A DNA stretch of 64,000 nt from Loigolactobacillus zhaoyuanensis. Lineage in GTDB: Bacteria; Bacillota; Bacilli; Lactobacillales; Lactobacillaceae. Where the stretch lies: positions 1 through 64,000 of the forward strand of contig NZ_RHOE01000001.1 in the NCBI RefSeq assembly GCF_003946385.1. Direction: 5' to 3'. Below, one piece after another: positions 15,855 through 25,028 of this stretch. Every line of letters starts with the position of its first letter. Position 1 is the stretch's first letter. The translations under genes were made by a program, and so were the position numbers. Under the pieces are notes generated by a model. That model was not told where the DNA came from and made no database searches. It saw only the letters and a list, made by a program, of their open reading frames with translations.

Positions 15855-16175
15855 CTACTTAGACTCGACGGTATTACGAAAATAGCTACGCAGCAGCAGT
15901 AACGTTAATGTGGTGCCGCTTAAAAATACAGCGACCACGTCGAGCAATAAACTAGGTTGCAATAATTGCAGAATACTACAAACGATGAATAGTCCACCAG
16001 TCACATTGAGTGCTGGTAATAAGCGCCGTTTAGACGTATTTGCCGGTTGATTGATCGCGAATAAAATGAATAATTGGACGCAGAGTAGCAGAATTACTTG
16101 GATAGAGATCACCTTTTCATTAAATAGTTGGATATAGTTGCAGCTAAACTTTGAGTATCGAATGTTTTCATGCAA
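15855..16175 (-). CDS. Small membrane protein of unknown function
   Basis: The frame encodes up to 106 residues with three hydrophobic segments (ISIQVILLLCVQLFILFAI, NVTGGLFIVCSILQLL and LLLDVVAVFLSGTTLTLLLL) and a charged linker (NTSKRRLLP). The start is uncertain: an internal GTG at the position of VISIQ has an AAGG upstream and may be used in place of the ATG at 16175. No family was recognised. The hydrophobic pattern argues for a real gene. Confidence 0.5.
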   Translation of the reverse strand: MHENIRYSKFSCNYIQLFNEKVISIQVILLLCVQLFILFAINQPANTSKRRLLPALNVTGGLFIVCSILQLLQPSLLLDVVAVFLSGTTLTLLLLRSYFRNTVESK

Positions 16176-16344
16176 ATGATTATCTATAGTGTAATAAAAA
16201 AAGATGCAAAAAACAATCTAAATATATAAAGAAAGAATATAAATATATACATTTTTATTTAGCTGCCGTAGTGAATTCAAGTAAAATTTTCAATCTGTAC
16301 TGACGGAAAATAGTGCGTTGCCCAGTACTTGCGTTAAACCGTAG
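16176..16344. other. AT-rich intergenic DNA before the argS leader
   Basis: No gene or strong signal is seen. It should hold the divergent promoters of the small membrane protein and the argS T-box transcript, but no near-consensus promoter was identified with confidence. Confidence 0.4.
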
Positions 16345-16570
16345 AATAAGGTATAGTAACTAGCGAAGTCGCTCCGGTGAGAAAAATAATCAACGGTGGT
16401 AGTGCACAGCGAACCTAGATTTGGTGAAAGCTAGGTGATTGCCAGTTGAGTCGTCCTTTTGAGGAGCAATTAAATAGTTAAGTGGATTTTTTAATCAAAA
16501 AGAGTGGTACCGCGGGGAAATCTCGTCTCTTACAGTTTACTGTAGGGATGGATTTTGCCGCGGTTTTTAG
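16345..16570 (+). promoter_or_regulatory. T-box riboswitch of argS, probable arginine specifier CGU
   Basis: The T-box sequence GAGTGGTACCGCG lies at 16502-16514. The attenuator pairs CCGCGGGGAAATC with GATTTTGCCGCGG, ending near 16564, followed by TTTTT. In GAGTCGTCCTTTTGAG the codon CGT (16452-16454) stands where the thrS leader has ACC and the brnQ leader ATC, so arginine is the inferred specifier. Uncharged tRNA-Arg would relieve termination. Confidence 0.88.
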
Positions 16571-16577
16571 TTTAGAG

Positions 16578-16643
16578 TGATAAAAAAGGTGTTCAGCTCA
16601 TGGCAGATAGTCTAGCTAGAGGCAATGCGCTGCTTTTTTATCA
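16578..16643 (+). repeat. 11-bp perfect inverted repeat between the argS T-box and its start
   Basis: TGATAAAAAAG (16578-16588) pairs with CTTTTTTATCA (16633-16643). The right arm ends in a T-rich stretch 35 bases before the argS start codon. It could be a second attenuator or a structure that sequesters the leader. Confidence 0.55.
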
Positions 16644-16677
16644 CGTTTCCACACACAACCAAGCAAAGGAGCTTATT

Positions 16678-18369
16678 ATGAACGAACAAAATTTAGTTAT
16701 TGCCGCATTAAAGCCATTGTTAGCCGAAAATTTAGATGAAGCAACGATCGCTAAATTAATTGAAACGCCGAAAACCTCTGATCTAGGGGATTATGCTTTT
16801 CCAGTGTTCCAATTAGCCAAAGTTTTCCGGAAGGCACCGCAACAAATTGCTGCCGATCTAGTGGCACAGATCGATCAAACTAATTTTGAAAAAGTGGTGG
16901 CAGTGGGTCCTTACGTTAACTTTTTCTTAGACAAGCCTAAATTCAGCCACGACTTGTTACAAACTGTTTTACAGCAGGCTGAACATTACGGTGATGCTGA
17001 TCTTGGTCATCAAGGTCAAGTGCCGATCGATATGTCCAGCCCGAACATTGCGAAGCCAATTTCGATGGGTCATTTGCGCTCCACCGTTATCGGTAATGCC
17101 ATCGCCAATATTTTGACTAAGGTTGGTTACAAGCCAGTTAAAATCAATCATTTAGGTGACTGGGGCACACAATTTGGTAAATTGATCGTCGGTTATAAAA
17201 AGTGGGGCAGCGAAGAAGCGGTTAAAGCTGACCCGATCACTAATTTATTGAAATATTACGTTAAATTCCATCAAGAAGACGTTGCACACCCTGAACTAGA
17301 CGAAGAAGCGCGCCAATGGTTCGTTAAGCTGGAAGCTGGCGATGAAGAAGCGACTAAATTATGGTCATGGTTCCGTGAAGTTTCATTGAAAGAATTTATG
17401 AAAATCTACGACATGCTGGGGATCACTTTTGATTCTTATAATGGTGAAGCTTTCTATAACGATAAAATGGCTGAAGTCGTCCAGTTATTGGAAGATAAAA
17501 AGCTACTTCAGGAAAGCCGTGGCGCCGAGATCGTTGATTTAAGCGCTTATGATTTGAACCCAGCGTTGATCAAGAAAAGTGATGGCGCTACGTTATACAT
17601 CACCCGTGATTTGGCGGCGGCGATTTATCGCCAGCGGACGTACAAATTTGTTCAATCCTTGTACGTTGTCGGCAACGAACAGCGCGATCATTTCAAGCAA
17701 TTAAAGGCTGTTTTGCATGAAATGGGCTTTGCTTGGGCCGACGATATTCATCATATTCCGTTTGGTTTGATCACCCAAGGTGGCAAAAAGTTATCCACGC
17801 GTCAAGGTCGGGTTATTTTACTAGAAAAAGTCTTGAACGATGCTGTTGATTTAGCGCAAAAGGAAATCGACGCCAAGAATCCTGATTTGGCCAATAAGCA
17901 ACAAGTGGCTAAAGAAGTCGGTATCGGCGCGGTTATTTTCCATGATTTGAAAAATGATCGCTTGAATAATTTTGACTTTAACTTGGAAGAAGTCGTCCGT
18001 TTTGAAGGCGAAACTGGCCCCTATGTGCAATACACTAACGCCCGCGCTCAAAGTATTTTGCGCAAGGCTAACGTGGCCTTAAGTGCCGACGCTGATTATA
18101 CGATTACTGACGTTGCGGCGTGGGACGTGCTGAAGCAATTAGCAGAATTCCCTGACGTGATCGTCCGCGCCAGCAAAGAATACGAACCTTCCGTCATCGC
18201 TAAATACGCTTTGCGTTTAGCCAAGAACTTTAACAAGTACTACGCCAACACGAAGGTCTTAGTCGACGACGGCGAGAAAACCGCGCGTTTGGCCATGGTT
18301 GCCAGCGTCAGCCAAGTCTTAGTTCAAAGCTTAGCCTTGTTGGGCGTTCAAGCACCAGCAGAAATGTAA
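16678..18369 (+). CDS. argS: Arginyl-tRNA synthetase
   Basis: The 563-residue class I synthetase charges tRNA-Arg. It has SSPNIAKPISMGHLRST (the HIGH-like signature, about residues 121-137), LSTRQGRVILL as the KMSKS-like loop near 372 and a C-terminal DALR-type anticodon-binding domain (TGPYVQYTNARAQSIL onward). The start is ATG 16678 behind AAGGAG; an upstream ATG at 16600 has no such site. It is controlled by the arginine T-box and lies near argR. Confidence 0.97.
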   Translation: MNEQNLVIAALKPLLAENLDEATIAKLIETPKTSDLGDYAFPVFQLAKVFRKAPQQIAADLVAQIDQTNFEKVVAVGPYVNFFLDKPKFSHDLLQTVLQQAEHYGDADLGHQGQVPIDMSSPNIAKPISMGHLRSTVIGNAIANILTKVGYKPVKINHLGDWGTQFGKLIVGYKKWGSEEAVKADPITNLLKYYVKFHQEDVAHPELDEEARQWFVKLEAGDEEATKLWSWFREVSLKEFMKIYDMLGITFDSYNGEAFYNDKMAEVVQLLEDKKLLQESRGAEIVDLSAYDLNPALIKKSDGATLYITRDLAAAIYRQRTYKFVQSLYVVGNEQRDHFKQLKAVLHEMGFAWADDIHHIPFGLITQGGKKLSTRQGRVILLEKVLNDAVDLAQKEIDAKNPDLANKQQVAKEVGIGAVIFHDLKNDRLNNFDFNLEEVVRFEGETGPYVQYTNARAQSILRKANVALSADADYTITDVAAWDVLKQLAEFPDVIVRASKEYEPSVIAKYALRLAKNFNKYYANTKVLVDDGEKTARLAMVASVSQVLVQSLALLGVQAPAEM

Positions 18370-18373
18370 CTTA

Positions 18374-18415
18374 AAACGACCGCTAAATGCAAATTCGCAT
18401 TCGGCGGTCGTTTTT
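18374..18415 (+). terminator. Terminator of argS
   Basis: AACGACCGC pairs with GCGGTCGTT, with an extended AAATGC/GCATT upper stem, followed by TTTTT. Confidence 0.9.
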
Positions 18416-18509
18416 CATTGCTTTTAACGAAGTATCGTCCAGCATTTGCGTTTCGTGGTATAATTTTTTAGTAAACGATTACATGTAAAAGCGAGCGGAG
18501 GAATTATAA

Positions 18510-19127
18510 ATGGCATATGATTTAGAACAGCTAACTACTGATTTAACGGCCGATATAACGGACAGGAACCAGCAACCAGCCCAAAAATGGGTCGACAAGT
18601 TACAATTGATCTACCACGCTGGGATGAAAGTAGGGGTCAATGACGCCTATTCCGCTTATCTGACGCAAACGACTGATATTGCGCCGGCCGACTTAGCGAC
18701 TAAGATACCTGATTTTGAACAGTTGGCGCAGACGAGAACACAACAAATCGCGCAGACCTTGGCTGAACAGCTTACGCAGCAGAGTAGCCAGGATTATAAA
18801 ATAATGGACGATCGTATCGCCAACCAGATCGGTTTAGCCCAAGGAACTACGACTTGGAATAAAGAAAATCTAGTGGTACCAGCTAAATTACGCTTGGCTG
18901 ATCTGCTATACATTTATTTTGCCGGCTATCAGTATGGGTTCCAGATCAGTTACTGGCAGGCGCTGGCTGAGAATAAATTGCAATATCAAGACCAGCAGAT
19001 CTCACCCGCTGATGCGGCGCAATTGGCTCAAGAAACGGCCGTCTCTGAAACCAATGATCAAATGCAATCTGCGTTGGATCACAAGGAAAAGTTAGCGGCG
19101 ATCTATGACCAGCTGCTTAATGATTAA
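18510..19127 (+). CDS. Hypothetical cytoplasmic protein
   Basis: The 205-residue protein has no signal peptide or membrane helix and is rich in Gln, Ala and Asp, with a mostly helical pattern. Residues about 125-160 hold an aromatic stretch (LLYIYFAGYQYGFQISYWQ). It was not recognised as any family. ATG 18510 follows CGGAGGAAT. It stands alone between argS and argR with a terminator behind it. Confidence 0.75.
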   Translation: MAYDLEQLTTDLTADITDRNQQPAQKWVDKLQLIYHAGMKVGVNDAYSAYLTQTTDIAPADLATKIPDFEQLAQTRTQQIAQTLAEQLTQQSSQDYKIMDDRIANQIGLAQGTTTWNKENLVVPAKLRLADLLYIYFAGYQYGFQISYWQALAENKLQYQDQQISPADAAQLAQETAVSETNDQMQSALDHKEKLAAIYDQLLND

Positions 19128-19157
19128 TGGGTATAGCCAAACGAGTAGTCTAAAATT

Positions 19158-19184
19158 AAAGCGGTTTTAAAAACCGTATTTTTA
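19158..19184 (+). terminator. Terminator after the hypothetical gene
   Basis: GCGGTTTT and AAAACCG form a short stem (19161-19175) followed by TATTTTTATT. Confidence 0.7.
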
Positions 19185-19321
19185 TTCGTAAATTTGGGTA
19201 AAGTCGCGAATTATTTGTTATACTTAAGCTAGTCGGTAAAGTATGGGCTTGCAAACCGTATTGGACGGTCGCGTGCTGAGTAAAGTCCCGCCGATAGACA
19301 ACCTTAGTTGAGGTGACTATT

Positions 19322-19780
19322 TTGAAAAAAGCAGTTCGACAAGCAAAGATCGAAGAAATCATCAAGCAAAATATAATCGCGACCCAAGAAGCTTTGTTAG
19401 CGGCGCTGGAGGCTGAAGGCATCCCCGCGACCCAGGCGACGATCTCCCGTGATATTCGCGAGATGCAAGTCGTCAAGGAACGTGATTCAGAAGGAACTTT
19501 ACGCTACACGATCTACCATAATGGCGAAAAAACTGAGGCCGAACGGCTGGACGAAACCATTGCCGAAGTTGTGGTGGCGGTGAAGCAAGTGGAATTTGTC
19601 AATGTGGTGCACACTGCCCCAGGCAATGGGAATTCCTTAGCGGCGATCATCGACGATTTAGTTTTTCCAGAGATCGCCGGAACCCTGGCCGGACACGATA
19701 CGATCTTGATCATCAGCCCTGACCGTGCTGGCGCACAATATATTCACGACTACTTTACCCAGCGTATGGTGCTGGAATAA
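19322..19780 (+). CDS. argR: ArgR-family arginine repressor
   Basis: The 152-residue protein has an N-terminal winged helix with ATQATISRDIREM (about residues 36-48) and a C-terminal hexamerisation/arginine-binding domain with GNGNSLAAIID and GTLAGHDTILII. It binds ARG boxes when arginine is present and controls arginine synthesis or breakdown. The start is TTG 19322, seven bases after GAGGTG; GTG 19313 overlaps that site. It lies near argS, so arginine supply and charging genes are neighbours. Confidence 0.92.
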   Translation: MKKAVRQAKIEEIIKQNIIATQEALLAALEAEGIPATQATISRDIREMQVVKERDSEGTLRYTIYHNGEKTEAERLDETIAEVVVAVKQVEFVNVVHTAPGNGNSLAAIIDDLVFPEIAGTLAGHDTILIISPDRAGAQYIHDYFTQRMVLE

Positions 19781-19797
19781 AATTTTATGCAAAATTC

Positions 19798-19826
19798 AAA
19801 GCGGCTCTTTTAGAGCGGCTTTTTTA
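19798..19826 (+). terminator. Terminator of argR
   Basis: AAAGCGGCTCT and AGAGCGGCTTT pair with one mismatch, followed by a T run. Confidence 0.8.
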
Positions 19827-19870
19827 ATTGCGCAAAAAAAGCGCGACTTAAGTAGGAAGTCACGCTAACT

Positions 19871-20755
19871 TTAATCGGTGATCTGCAAAAAGCTTGCTGG
19901 TAGCGGCGCAGTCACTTCAACTGGTGTGAGACTAAACGGCAGCAGTAGCCGCATTTTTGCCGAATGCAAAAATAAGCGCGGGTAGGCGGCAGCTTGCGGG
20001 TCATATAAAACATCGCCGACTAAGGGATGACCTAAATAGCTAAAGTGAACGCGAATTTGGTGGGTGCGGCCAGTTTCTAGTTGAATCGCCAGTAACGATT
20101 TAGTGGCGGTTTGCTGCAGCACGCGATAATGGGTGATGGCAGCTAACGCGTTTGGCCCATCGACTTGGCGTTTGCGTTTATCCAGCGGATCACGGCCAAT
20201 CGGTAAGCTGATCGTGCCGCTAGCCGGCAAATGACCGTGGACCCAAGCACGATACTGACGGGTGATCTGTTTGCTGCCGATCAACCGATTCAAAATCGGA
20301 AGCACCACTGGATTTTTAGCGACAACGATAACGCCGCTAGTATCGCGGTCCAAGCGATGGACGACGTAAGCAGGCGCCTGCAGATAAGCAGCGACATGGT
20401 TCATCAGGCTATCCTGTTCGTCCGGCCGATTGGGGTGCGTTTTGATGCCAATCGGCTTATCTACCATCAGCAGATCGTCATTTTCATATAAAACGTGGAC
20501 CTGGCTAGCATCGCCACCTTGATATTGCGGCTGTGGGGTGCTAAAGTCGCGGTCATAAAAAGTCAGCAGCACATCGTCGCCCGTTTGGACGCAAGTATGA
20601 ACTGATTGATAAGCGCCGTTAATGGTGACCGCGCGGTGGATCCGCAGTTCATGATAAATTGTTTTGGGTACTAATAAATCGCCGCGTAGATACTGTTTCA
20701 AACGATGACCAGCCTGAGCGGCAGTCACGGTACAGTGGTATTGCCATTTTTGCAT
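19871..20755 (-). CDS. RluA-family RNA pseudouridine synthase
   Basis: The 294-residue protein has the catalytic motif HRLDRDTSG (about residues 133-141, with the aspartate that attacks the uridine), followed by KQITRQYRAWVHG and LETGRTHQIRVHF, all standard for the RluA/C/D family. The N-terminal ~80 residues form an S4-like region (AGHRLKQYLRGDLLVPKTIYH). It isomerises specific uridines in rRNA or tRNA; the target cannot be read from sequence. It starts with ATG 20755 behind GAAGGAAG. Confidence 0.92.
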   Translation of the reverse strand: MQKWQYHCTVTAAQAGHRLKQYLRGDLLVPKTIYHELRIHRAVTINGAYQSVHTCVQTGDDVLLTFYDRDFSTPQPQYQGGDASQVHVLYENDDLLMVDKPIGIKTHPNRPDEQDSLMNHVAAYLQAPAYVVHRLDRDTSGVIVVAKNPVVLPILNRLIGSKQITRQYRAWVHGHLPASGTISLPIGRDPLDKRKRQVDGPNALAAITHYRVLQQTATKSLLAIQLETGRTHQIRVHFSYLGHPLVGDVLYDPQAAAYPRLFLHSAKMRLLLPFSLTPVEVTAPLPASFLQITD

Positions 20756-20776
20756 GAAATTCTTCCTTCGATTTTA

Positions 20777-20810
20777 GAACGTGGCCGCAGTTAAAATTGT
20801 GGCCACGGTT
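20777..20810. repeat. Hairpin in the 306-base gap between the RluA-type and PBP genes
   Basis: CGTGGCC (20780-20786) pairs with GGCCACG (20801-20807), extended by AA/TT ends. The rest of the gap up to 21061 holds no supported gene and must carry the divergent promoters; TACAAT near 20959 is a possible -10 box for the PBP gene. Confidence 0.5.
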
Positions 20811-21061
20811 TCGTTGAATTAGATAAATTGCATCACTGCTTATTCTAACTAAAAATCAGCCCGCTGCCAAATAACTTTTGCGACTAAAGACCGTGGCGCA
20901 TGGTCGCAACTTTCTTTAAACTTAAATCAGGCTTAACTTTTGTCTAAACGAAATATGCTACAATATAAAGGCAATTCGGTGGCGAGTTACGAAATTGTTG
21001 TTGAATTGGCAATAAACTGAATAACGAAAAACTATTTCACTCTAGTAAATGAGGATTTTTT

Positions 21062-23200
21062 ATGCAAAATTTTTTAACAAGCATCCGCAAAATAATTGGT
21101 GCGATCGGTCATTTTTTAGCGCCATTTTTTCATTTTGTTGGGCCATACTGGCTTGGTTTTTGGCATGGTGTGCGTCGAATATGGCGGCGTTATTTACTGA
21201 CACGCTGGGTTCTGTTAGGTTTGATGCTAATTTTTCTAGGTTTCAGCACCTACCTGACTTTTCTAGCCAAGACCTCGGACGTGGAGCATCTCAAGGCCAA
21301 TTTACAAACGACGACAACGATTTATGATCATGACCAACAAAAGGCCGGCTCACTTTACGCCCAGAAAGGCACTTACGTTAGCTATAATAAAATTTCACCG
21401 CAGATTCAAAATGCGGTCACGTCAACGGAAGATCGAACTTTTTGGACCAATCCTGGTTTCAGTATTAAAGGGTACGCCCGCGCCGCCGTCAGTTATGTGA
21501 TCCATCACGGTCAAATCAGCGGTGGTGGTAGTACGTTGACGCAACAGCTAGCTAAAAACGCGCTATTGACCCAGCAACAGACCCTGATCCGTAAGGCGGA
21601 AGAATTATTTTTGTCGATCGAGATCACGAAAGTCTATAGCAAACAGGATATTATCACCATGTACTTGAATAACGCGTACTTTGGTAATGGTGTTTGGGGA
21701 GTTCAGGATGCTGCTGAGAAGTATTTCGGTAAAAGTGCTGCAGAAATTGATACGGCAGAAGCGGCAAGTATGGCGGCAATGTTGCGCAGCCCGAGCTTCT
21801 ATAATCCGATCGATCACCCCAACTATAATATTTCGCGGCGTAATTTAATTCTCGGCTTAATGGTCGATAACGATAAATTGACCACCAGTCAGGCGACTGC
21901 CGCCAAGCAGGAAGCCTTGAATTTGCAGGATAATTACAATTCAACTGACGGCTATCGCTATCCGTATTATTTTGACGCGGTGATCAACGAGGCCATCAGC
22001 AAGTACGGCTTGACCGAAGAAGAGATCATGAATAAAGGGTATAAAATTTATACAGCGCTAAATCAAACCTACCAACAGCAGATGACAGCTTCCTTTGCTG
22101 ATAGTTCCGTTTTTCCGGCCAATGCGGCTGATGGCACCCAGGTCGAAGGCGCGTCGGTGGCAATGGATCCGCAAACCGGCGGCGTCACTGCGGTGGTCGG
22201 TGGTCGTAACGCCACGCCGGTTTTCCGCGGCTACAATCGTGCCACCCAGATCAAACGCCAACCGGGTTCAACCATGAAGCCACTGGCAGTGTACACGCCA
22301 GCGCTGGAAAATGGCTACCATTATGATTCTGAATTAACCGACAAGAAAATGTCTTACGGCGCCAACCACTATACGCCAACCGATTACGGTGATAATTACC
22401 AGGGTAAAGTCCCGATGTATAGTGCATTAGCCCAAAGTTTAAACGTGCCCGCAGTTTGGCTGTTAGACCAAATTGGTGTCCAAAAAGGGGTCGCCGCGGT
22501 CAAAGATTTTGGTATTACGTTACCGAAAAGTGATCAAAATTTGGCAATGGCTTTAGGTGGCTTGAACATTGGCGTGTCACCGTACCAAATGGCTGGGGCC
22601 TACGCCACCTTTGCTAATCAAGGTCAGCGGCCAACCAGCCACTTTATCACTAAAATCGTTGATGCTAGTGGTAATGTGATCGTCGATAATACGGAAACGA
22701 AAACAAAACGCGTGATGTCGGCGAAAACAGCCAAAGAAATGAACAGCATGATGCTGGGCGTCTTTGATTATGGCACAGGCACGTCGGCGAAACCGAGCGG
22801 CTATGATGTGGCTGGGAAAACCGGCAGTACCGAGGTGCCAGATAGTTACGGTTTTGGCACCAAAGATCAGTGGGTAGTCGGCTATACGCCAGACGTGGTG
22901 GTCGCCACTTGGATCGGCTACGATAGCACCGACAGCAGCCATTTTCTTCAAGGTATTAGTGAAGAAGGCGTCGCCAAAGTATGGAAGTCAGAAATGGAAA
23001 ATATTTTGCCGAACACAGATGGCACTAAATTCAGCACTAAAGATGCGAAAACGCGTGCTAGCGCTGAACAAACCACTAATTCGGCGAACGTTTGGGATCA
23101 AGTGAAAAATGGTGCGGCTAAAGCCAAAGCCAACTTAGATTCTGCCGCTGGCAACGCCAAAAGTTGGGTCGATTCAGTCAAAGGGCTTTTTGGCCAATGA
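21062..23200 (+). CDS. Class A penicillin-binding protein (glycosyltransferase plus transpeptidase)
   Basis: The 712-residue bifunctional enzyme builds and crosslinks peptidoglycan outside the membrane. It has one N-terminal membrane helix (about residues 45-70) and a GT51 domain with TSTEDRTFWTNPGFSIKG and GGGSTLTQQLAKN (about 120-165), then ITMYLNNAYFGNGVWG. The transpeptidase domain has STMK near residue 404, SLN near 460 and KTGS near 587. The C-terminal tail is rich in Lys, Ala and Asn. ATG 21062 follows ATGAGGA. It resembles PBP2A/PBP1-type enzymes of lactobacilli. Confidence 0.93.
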   Translation: MQNFLTSIRKIIGAIGHFLAPFFHFVGPYWLGFWHGVRRIWRRYLLTRWVLLGLMLIFLGFSTYLTFLAKTSDVEHLKANLQTTTTIYDHDQQKAGSLYAQKGTYVSYNKISPQIQNAVTSTEDRTFWTNPGFSIKGYARAAVSYVIHHGQISGGGSTLTQQLAKNALLTQQQTLIRKAEELFLSIEITKVYSKQDIITMYLNNAYFGNGVWGVQDAAEKYFGKSAAEIDTAEAASMAAMLRSPSFYNPIDHPNYNISRRNLILGLMVDNDKLTTSQATAAKQEALNLQDNYNSTDGYRYPYYFDAVINEAISKYGLTEEEIMNKGYKIYTALNQTYQQQMTASFADSSVFPANAADGTQVEGASVAMDPQTGGVTAVVGGRNATPVFRGYNRATQIKRQPGSTMKPLAVYTPALENGYHYDSELTDKKMSYGANHYTPTDYGDNYQGKVPMYSALAQSLNVPAVWLLDQIGVQKGVAAVKDFGITLPKSDQNLAMALGGLNIGVSPYQMAGAYATFANQGQRPTSHFITKIVDASGNVIVDNTETKTKRVMSAKTAKEMNSMMLGVFDYGTGTSAKPSGYDVAGKTGSTEVPDSYGFGTKDQWVVGYTPDVVVATWIGYDSTDSSHFLQGISEEGVAKVWKSEMENILPNTDGTKFSTKDAKTRASAEQTTNSANVWDQVKNGAAKAKANLDSAAGNAKSWVDSVKGLFGQ

Positions 23201-23302
23201 TCAAGCGTACAAACGTTCGTTTTTAACTAGGAAAACGGTTAAAAACATGCTATACTAAGTTCTATAATGCCTAGGCATAATTTAAATTAACGGAGGCACA
23301 AC

Positions 23303-23647
23303 ATGGCAGTCAATGTGTACGATACAGCAAACAAATTAGAAGGCGAATTACGGCAAATCGATGAATTTGTTGCCCTACAGGCGACGTACGATGCGATGAA
23401 GCAAAATAAAACCGCTTATGACATGTTTAAGCAATTTCAAAAAGTTAATATTGAGTTACAACAAAAACAAATGCAAGGTCAAGAATTAACGGATGCAGAA
23501 ATTAATAAGGCCCATGAATTAGCGGATAAAGTTGGCAAGTTCGACGAAGTCCAAGCCTTGATGGAAAAAGAAAAGGCTATGAGCCAAATTATGGATGATT
23601 TAAACCAAATCATCACCAAACCAGTCCAAGAATTATACGCAAACTAG
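23303..23647 (+). CDS. YlbF/YmcA-family protein (YheA-like)
   Basis: The 114-residue, all-helical protein (VYDTANKLEGELRQIDEFVAL at the start, YDMFKQFQKVNIELQQKQMQG in the middle) matches the YlbF/YmcA/YheA family. Relatives form a complex that tunes RNase Y and development in Bacillus, but the YheA-type member has no settled role. ATG 23303 follows CGGAGG. It sits between the PBP and the yhaO-yhaN pair. Confidence 0.85.
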   Translation: MAVNVYDTANKLEGELRQIDEFVALQATYDAMKQNKTAYDMFKQFQKVNIELQQKQMQGQELTDAEINKAHELADKVGKFDEVQALMEKEKAMSQIMDDLNQIITKPVQELYAN

Positions 23648-23649
23648 AA

Positions 23650-23681
23650 GTTACACTAAGTCTAACAGCGGCTAGTGTAAC
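23650..23681. repeat. 9-bp hairpin after the YlbF-family gene
   Basis: GTTACACTA (23650-23658) pairs with TAGTGTAAC (23673-23681). No T run follows, so a terminator role is only possible. Confidence 0.45.
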
Positions 23682-23810
23682 CATTTAGAACAGCTTTAAT
23701 TAGCGCAATGAAGGTCGGTCGCGCGAGACGAATGGTCGGGCAATATGCCGACTAGACGACTCGCTGGCGGGCTTTTTTTAGTGGTGACAATTCAGAAAGG
23801 AAGTACGCCG

Positions 23811-25028
23811 ATGAAATTTATTCATGCTGCTGATCTGCATTTAGATACGCCATTTCTCGGCTTACGGACGGCGCCGGCTGCGTTGTGGCAGCAGATCTAT
23901 GAGGCAACTTTTACCGCCTTCGCTAAAATCGTTGACGCTGCTATTGCCGAACAGGTGGACTTTGTTTGCTTAGTCGGAGATTTATATGATCACGTTGAAC
24001 GCAGCATTCAAGCCCAACTGTTTTTACAAAAACAACTCCAACGGTTAGCAACAGCAGCAATCCCAGTTTATTTAAGTTACGGCAATCATGATTATGTGGC
24101 GGACAGTGCTGCTGAGTTACCATTGCCGGACAACGCCCACGTTTTCCCCAGCAATGGCGCTACCTTTAACTTAACCACCAAGGATGGACAAAAGGTGGCG
24201 TTAAGCGGTTTTAGCTATGCACAGCGCTGGGTGGAAACTGATATGACCCCGCAATTTCCGGTGAAAACCACCGCTGATTTTCAAATTGGGCTGCTACATG
24301 GCAGTCAAAGTGGCGTTGCCAGCGCGCATGCTGTATACGCCCCGTTTAGTTTGGCTGAATTAAATCAGAAGCACTATGATTATTGGGCGCTGGGCCATAT
24401 TCATCAGCAGCAAATTTTGCAGTCGCAGCCGCCGATCGTCTACGCCGGCAATCCGCAAGGCCGCAACCCGAATGAAGCAGGGCCGCGGGGTTATTATTTA
24501 GTTAGCCAACAGGGGCAGCGGTTATTGCCGGAGTTTCGGCCAGTGGCGACCATCGAATGGCTAACTTGTTCGGTGTCGGTGGCTGGCGCGGTGCGTTTGA
24601 CCACGATCATTAATACGATCGAGCAGGCGCTGGCTAAATTAAAGCAGCCGCAAGCCTTGCTATTGCAGGTTGTTTTAACCGATGCAGAGCAGCTAAGCCC
24701 CACCTTGTTACAGCGAATCGAAAGCGGCGAATTACTTAGTTACTTGCAAAAACAGCCGCTAACGCAGCCATGGCGCTGGATCTACGCCTTGACTGCTCAA
24801 GTGACGGCGACACCTAATTTTAACCAGCTTGATCAAACCTACTGGCAGGCCAGCGCACAGCAAATTTTTACAACAGCAAATATTGGCCAAGTCGCGCAGC
24901 CGCTGAGTCAGCCTGAATTTTTAGCTACTGAACTGCGCCAAGCTGATCTACCAGCAACGCTGCAAGCGCAAGTCTTAAATTTATTGCGGGAAAATAAAGC
25001 ATTGGCAGGTGACGATGATGCGGATTGA
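23811..25028 (+). CDS. yhaO: DNA repair exonuclease-like metallophosphoesterase
   Basis: The 405-residue calcineurin-like phosphoesterase has HAADLHLDTPF (residues 4-14), VGDLYDH near 56, YGNHDYV near 86 and an ALGHIHQ motif near 197, which bind two metal ions as in Mre11/SbcD. It is the nuclease partner of the ATPase encoded by the next, overlapping gene. ATG 23811 follows AAAGGAAG; an upstream in-frame ATG at 23745 has no site. The pair likely acts on broken DNA ends like SbcCD. Confidence 0.9.
   Translation: MKFIHAADLHLDTPFLGLRTAPAALWQQIYEATFTAFAKIVDAAIAEQVDFVCLVGDLYDHVERSIQAQLFLQKQLQRLATAAIPVYLSYGNHDYVADSAAELPLPDNAHVFPSNGATFNLTTKDGQKVALSGFSYAQRWVETDMTPQFPVKTTADFQIGLLHGSQSGVASAHAVYAPFSLAELNQKHYDYWALGHIHQQQILQSQPPIVYAGNPQGRNPNEAGPRGYYLVSQQGQRLLPEFRPVATIEWLTCSVSVAGAVRLTTIINTIEQALAKLKQPQALLLQVVLTDAEQLSPTLLQRIESGELLSYLQKQPLTQPWRWIYALTAQVTATPNFNQLDQTYWQASAQQIFTTANIGQVAQPLSQPEFLATELRQADLPATLQAQVLNLLRENKALAGDDDAD

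Noticed and set aside
17790-17801. TTATCCAC-like DnaA-box match
   Set aside because: It is a lone match inside the argS coding sequence with no neighbouring boxes, so no origin is inferred.
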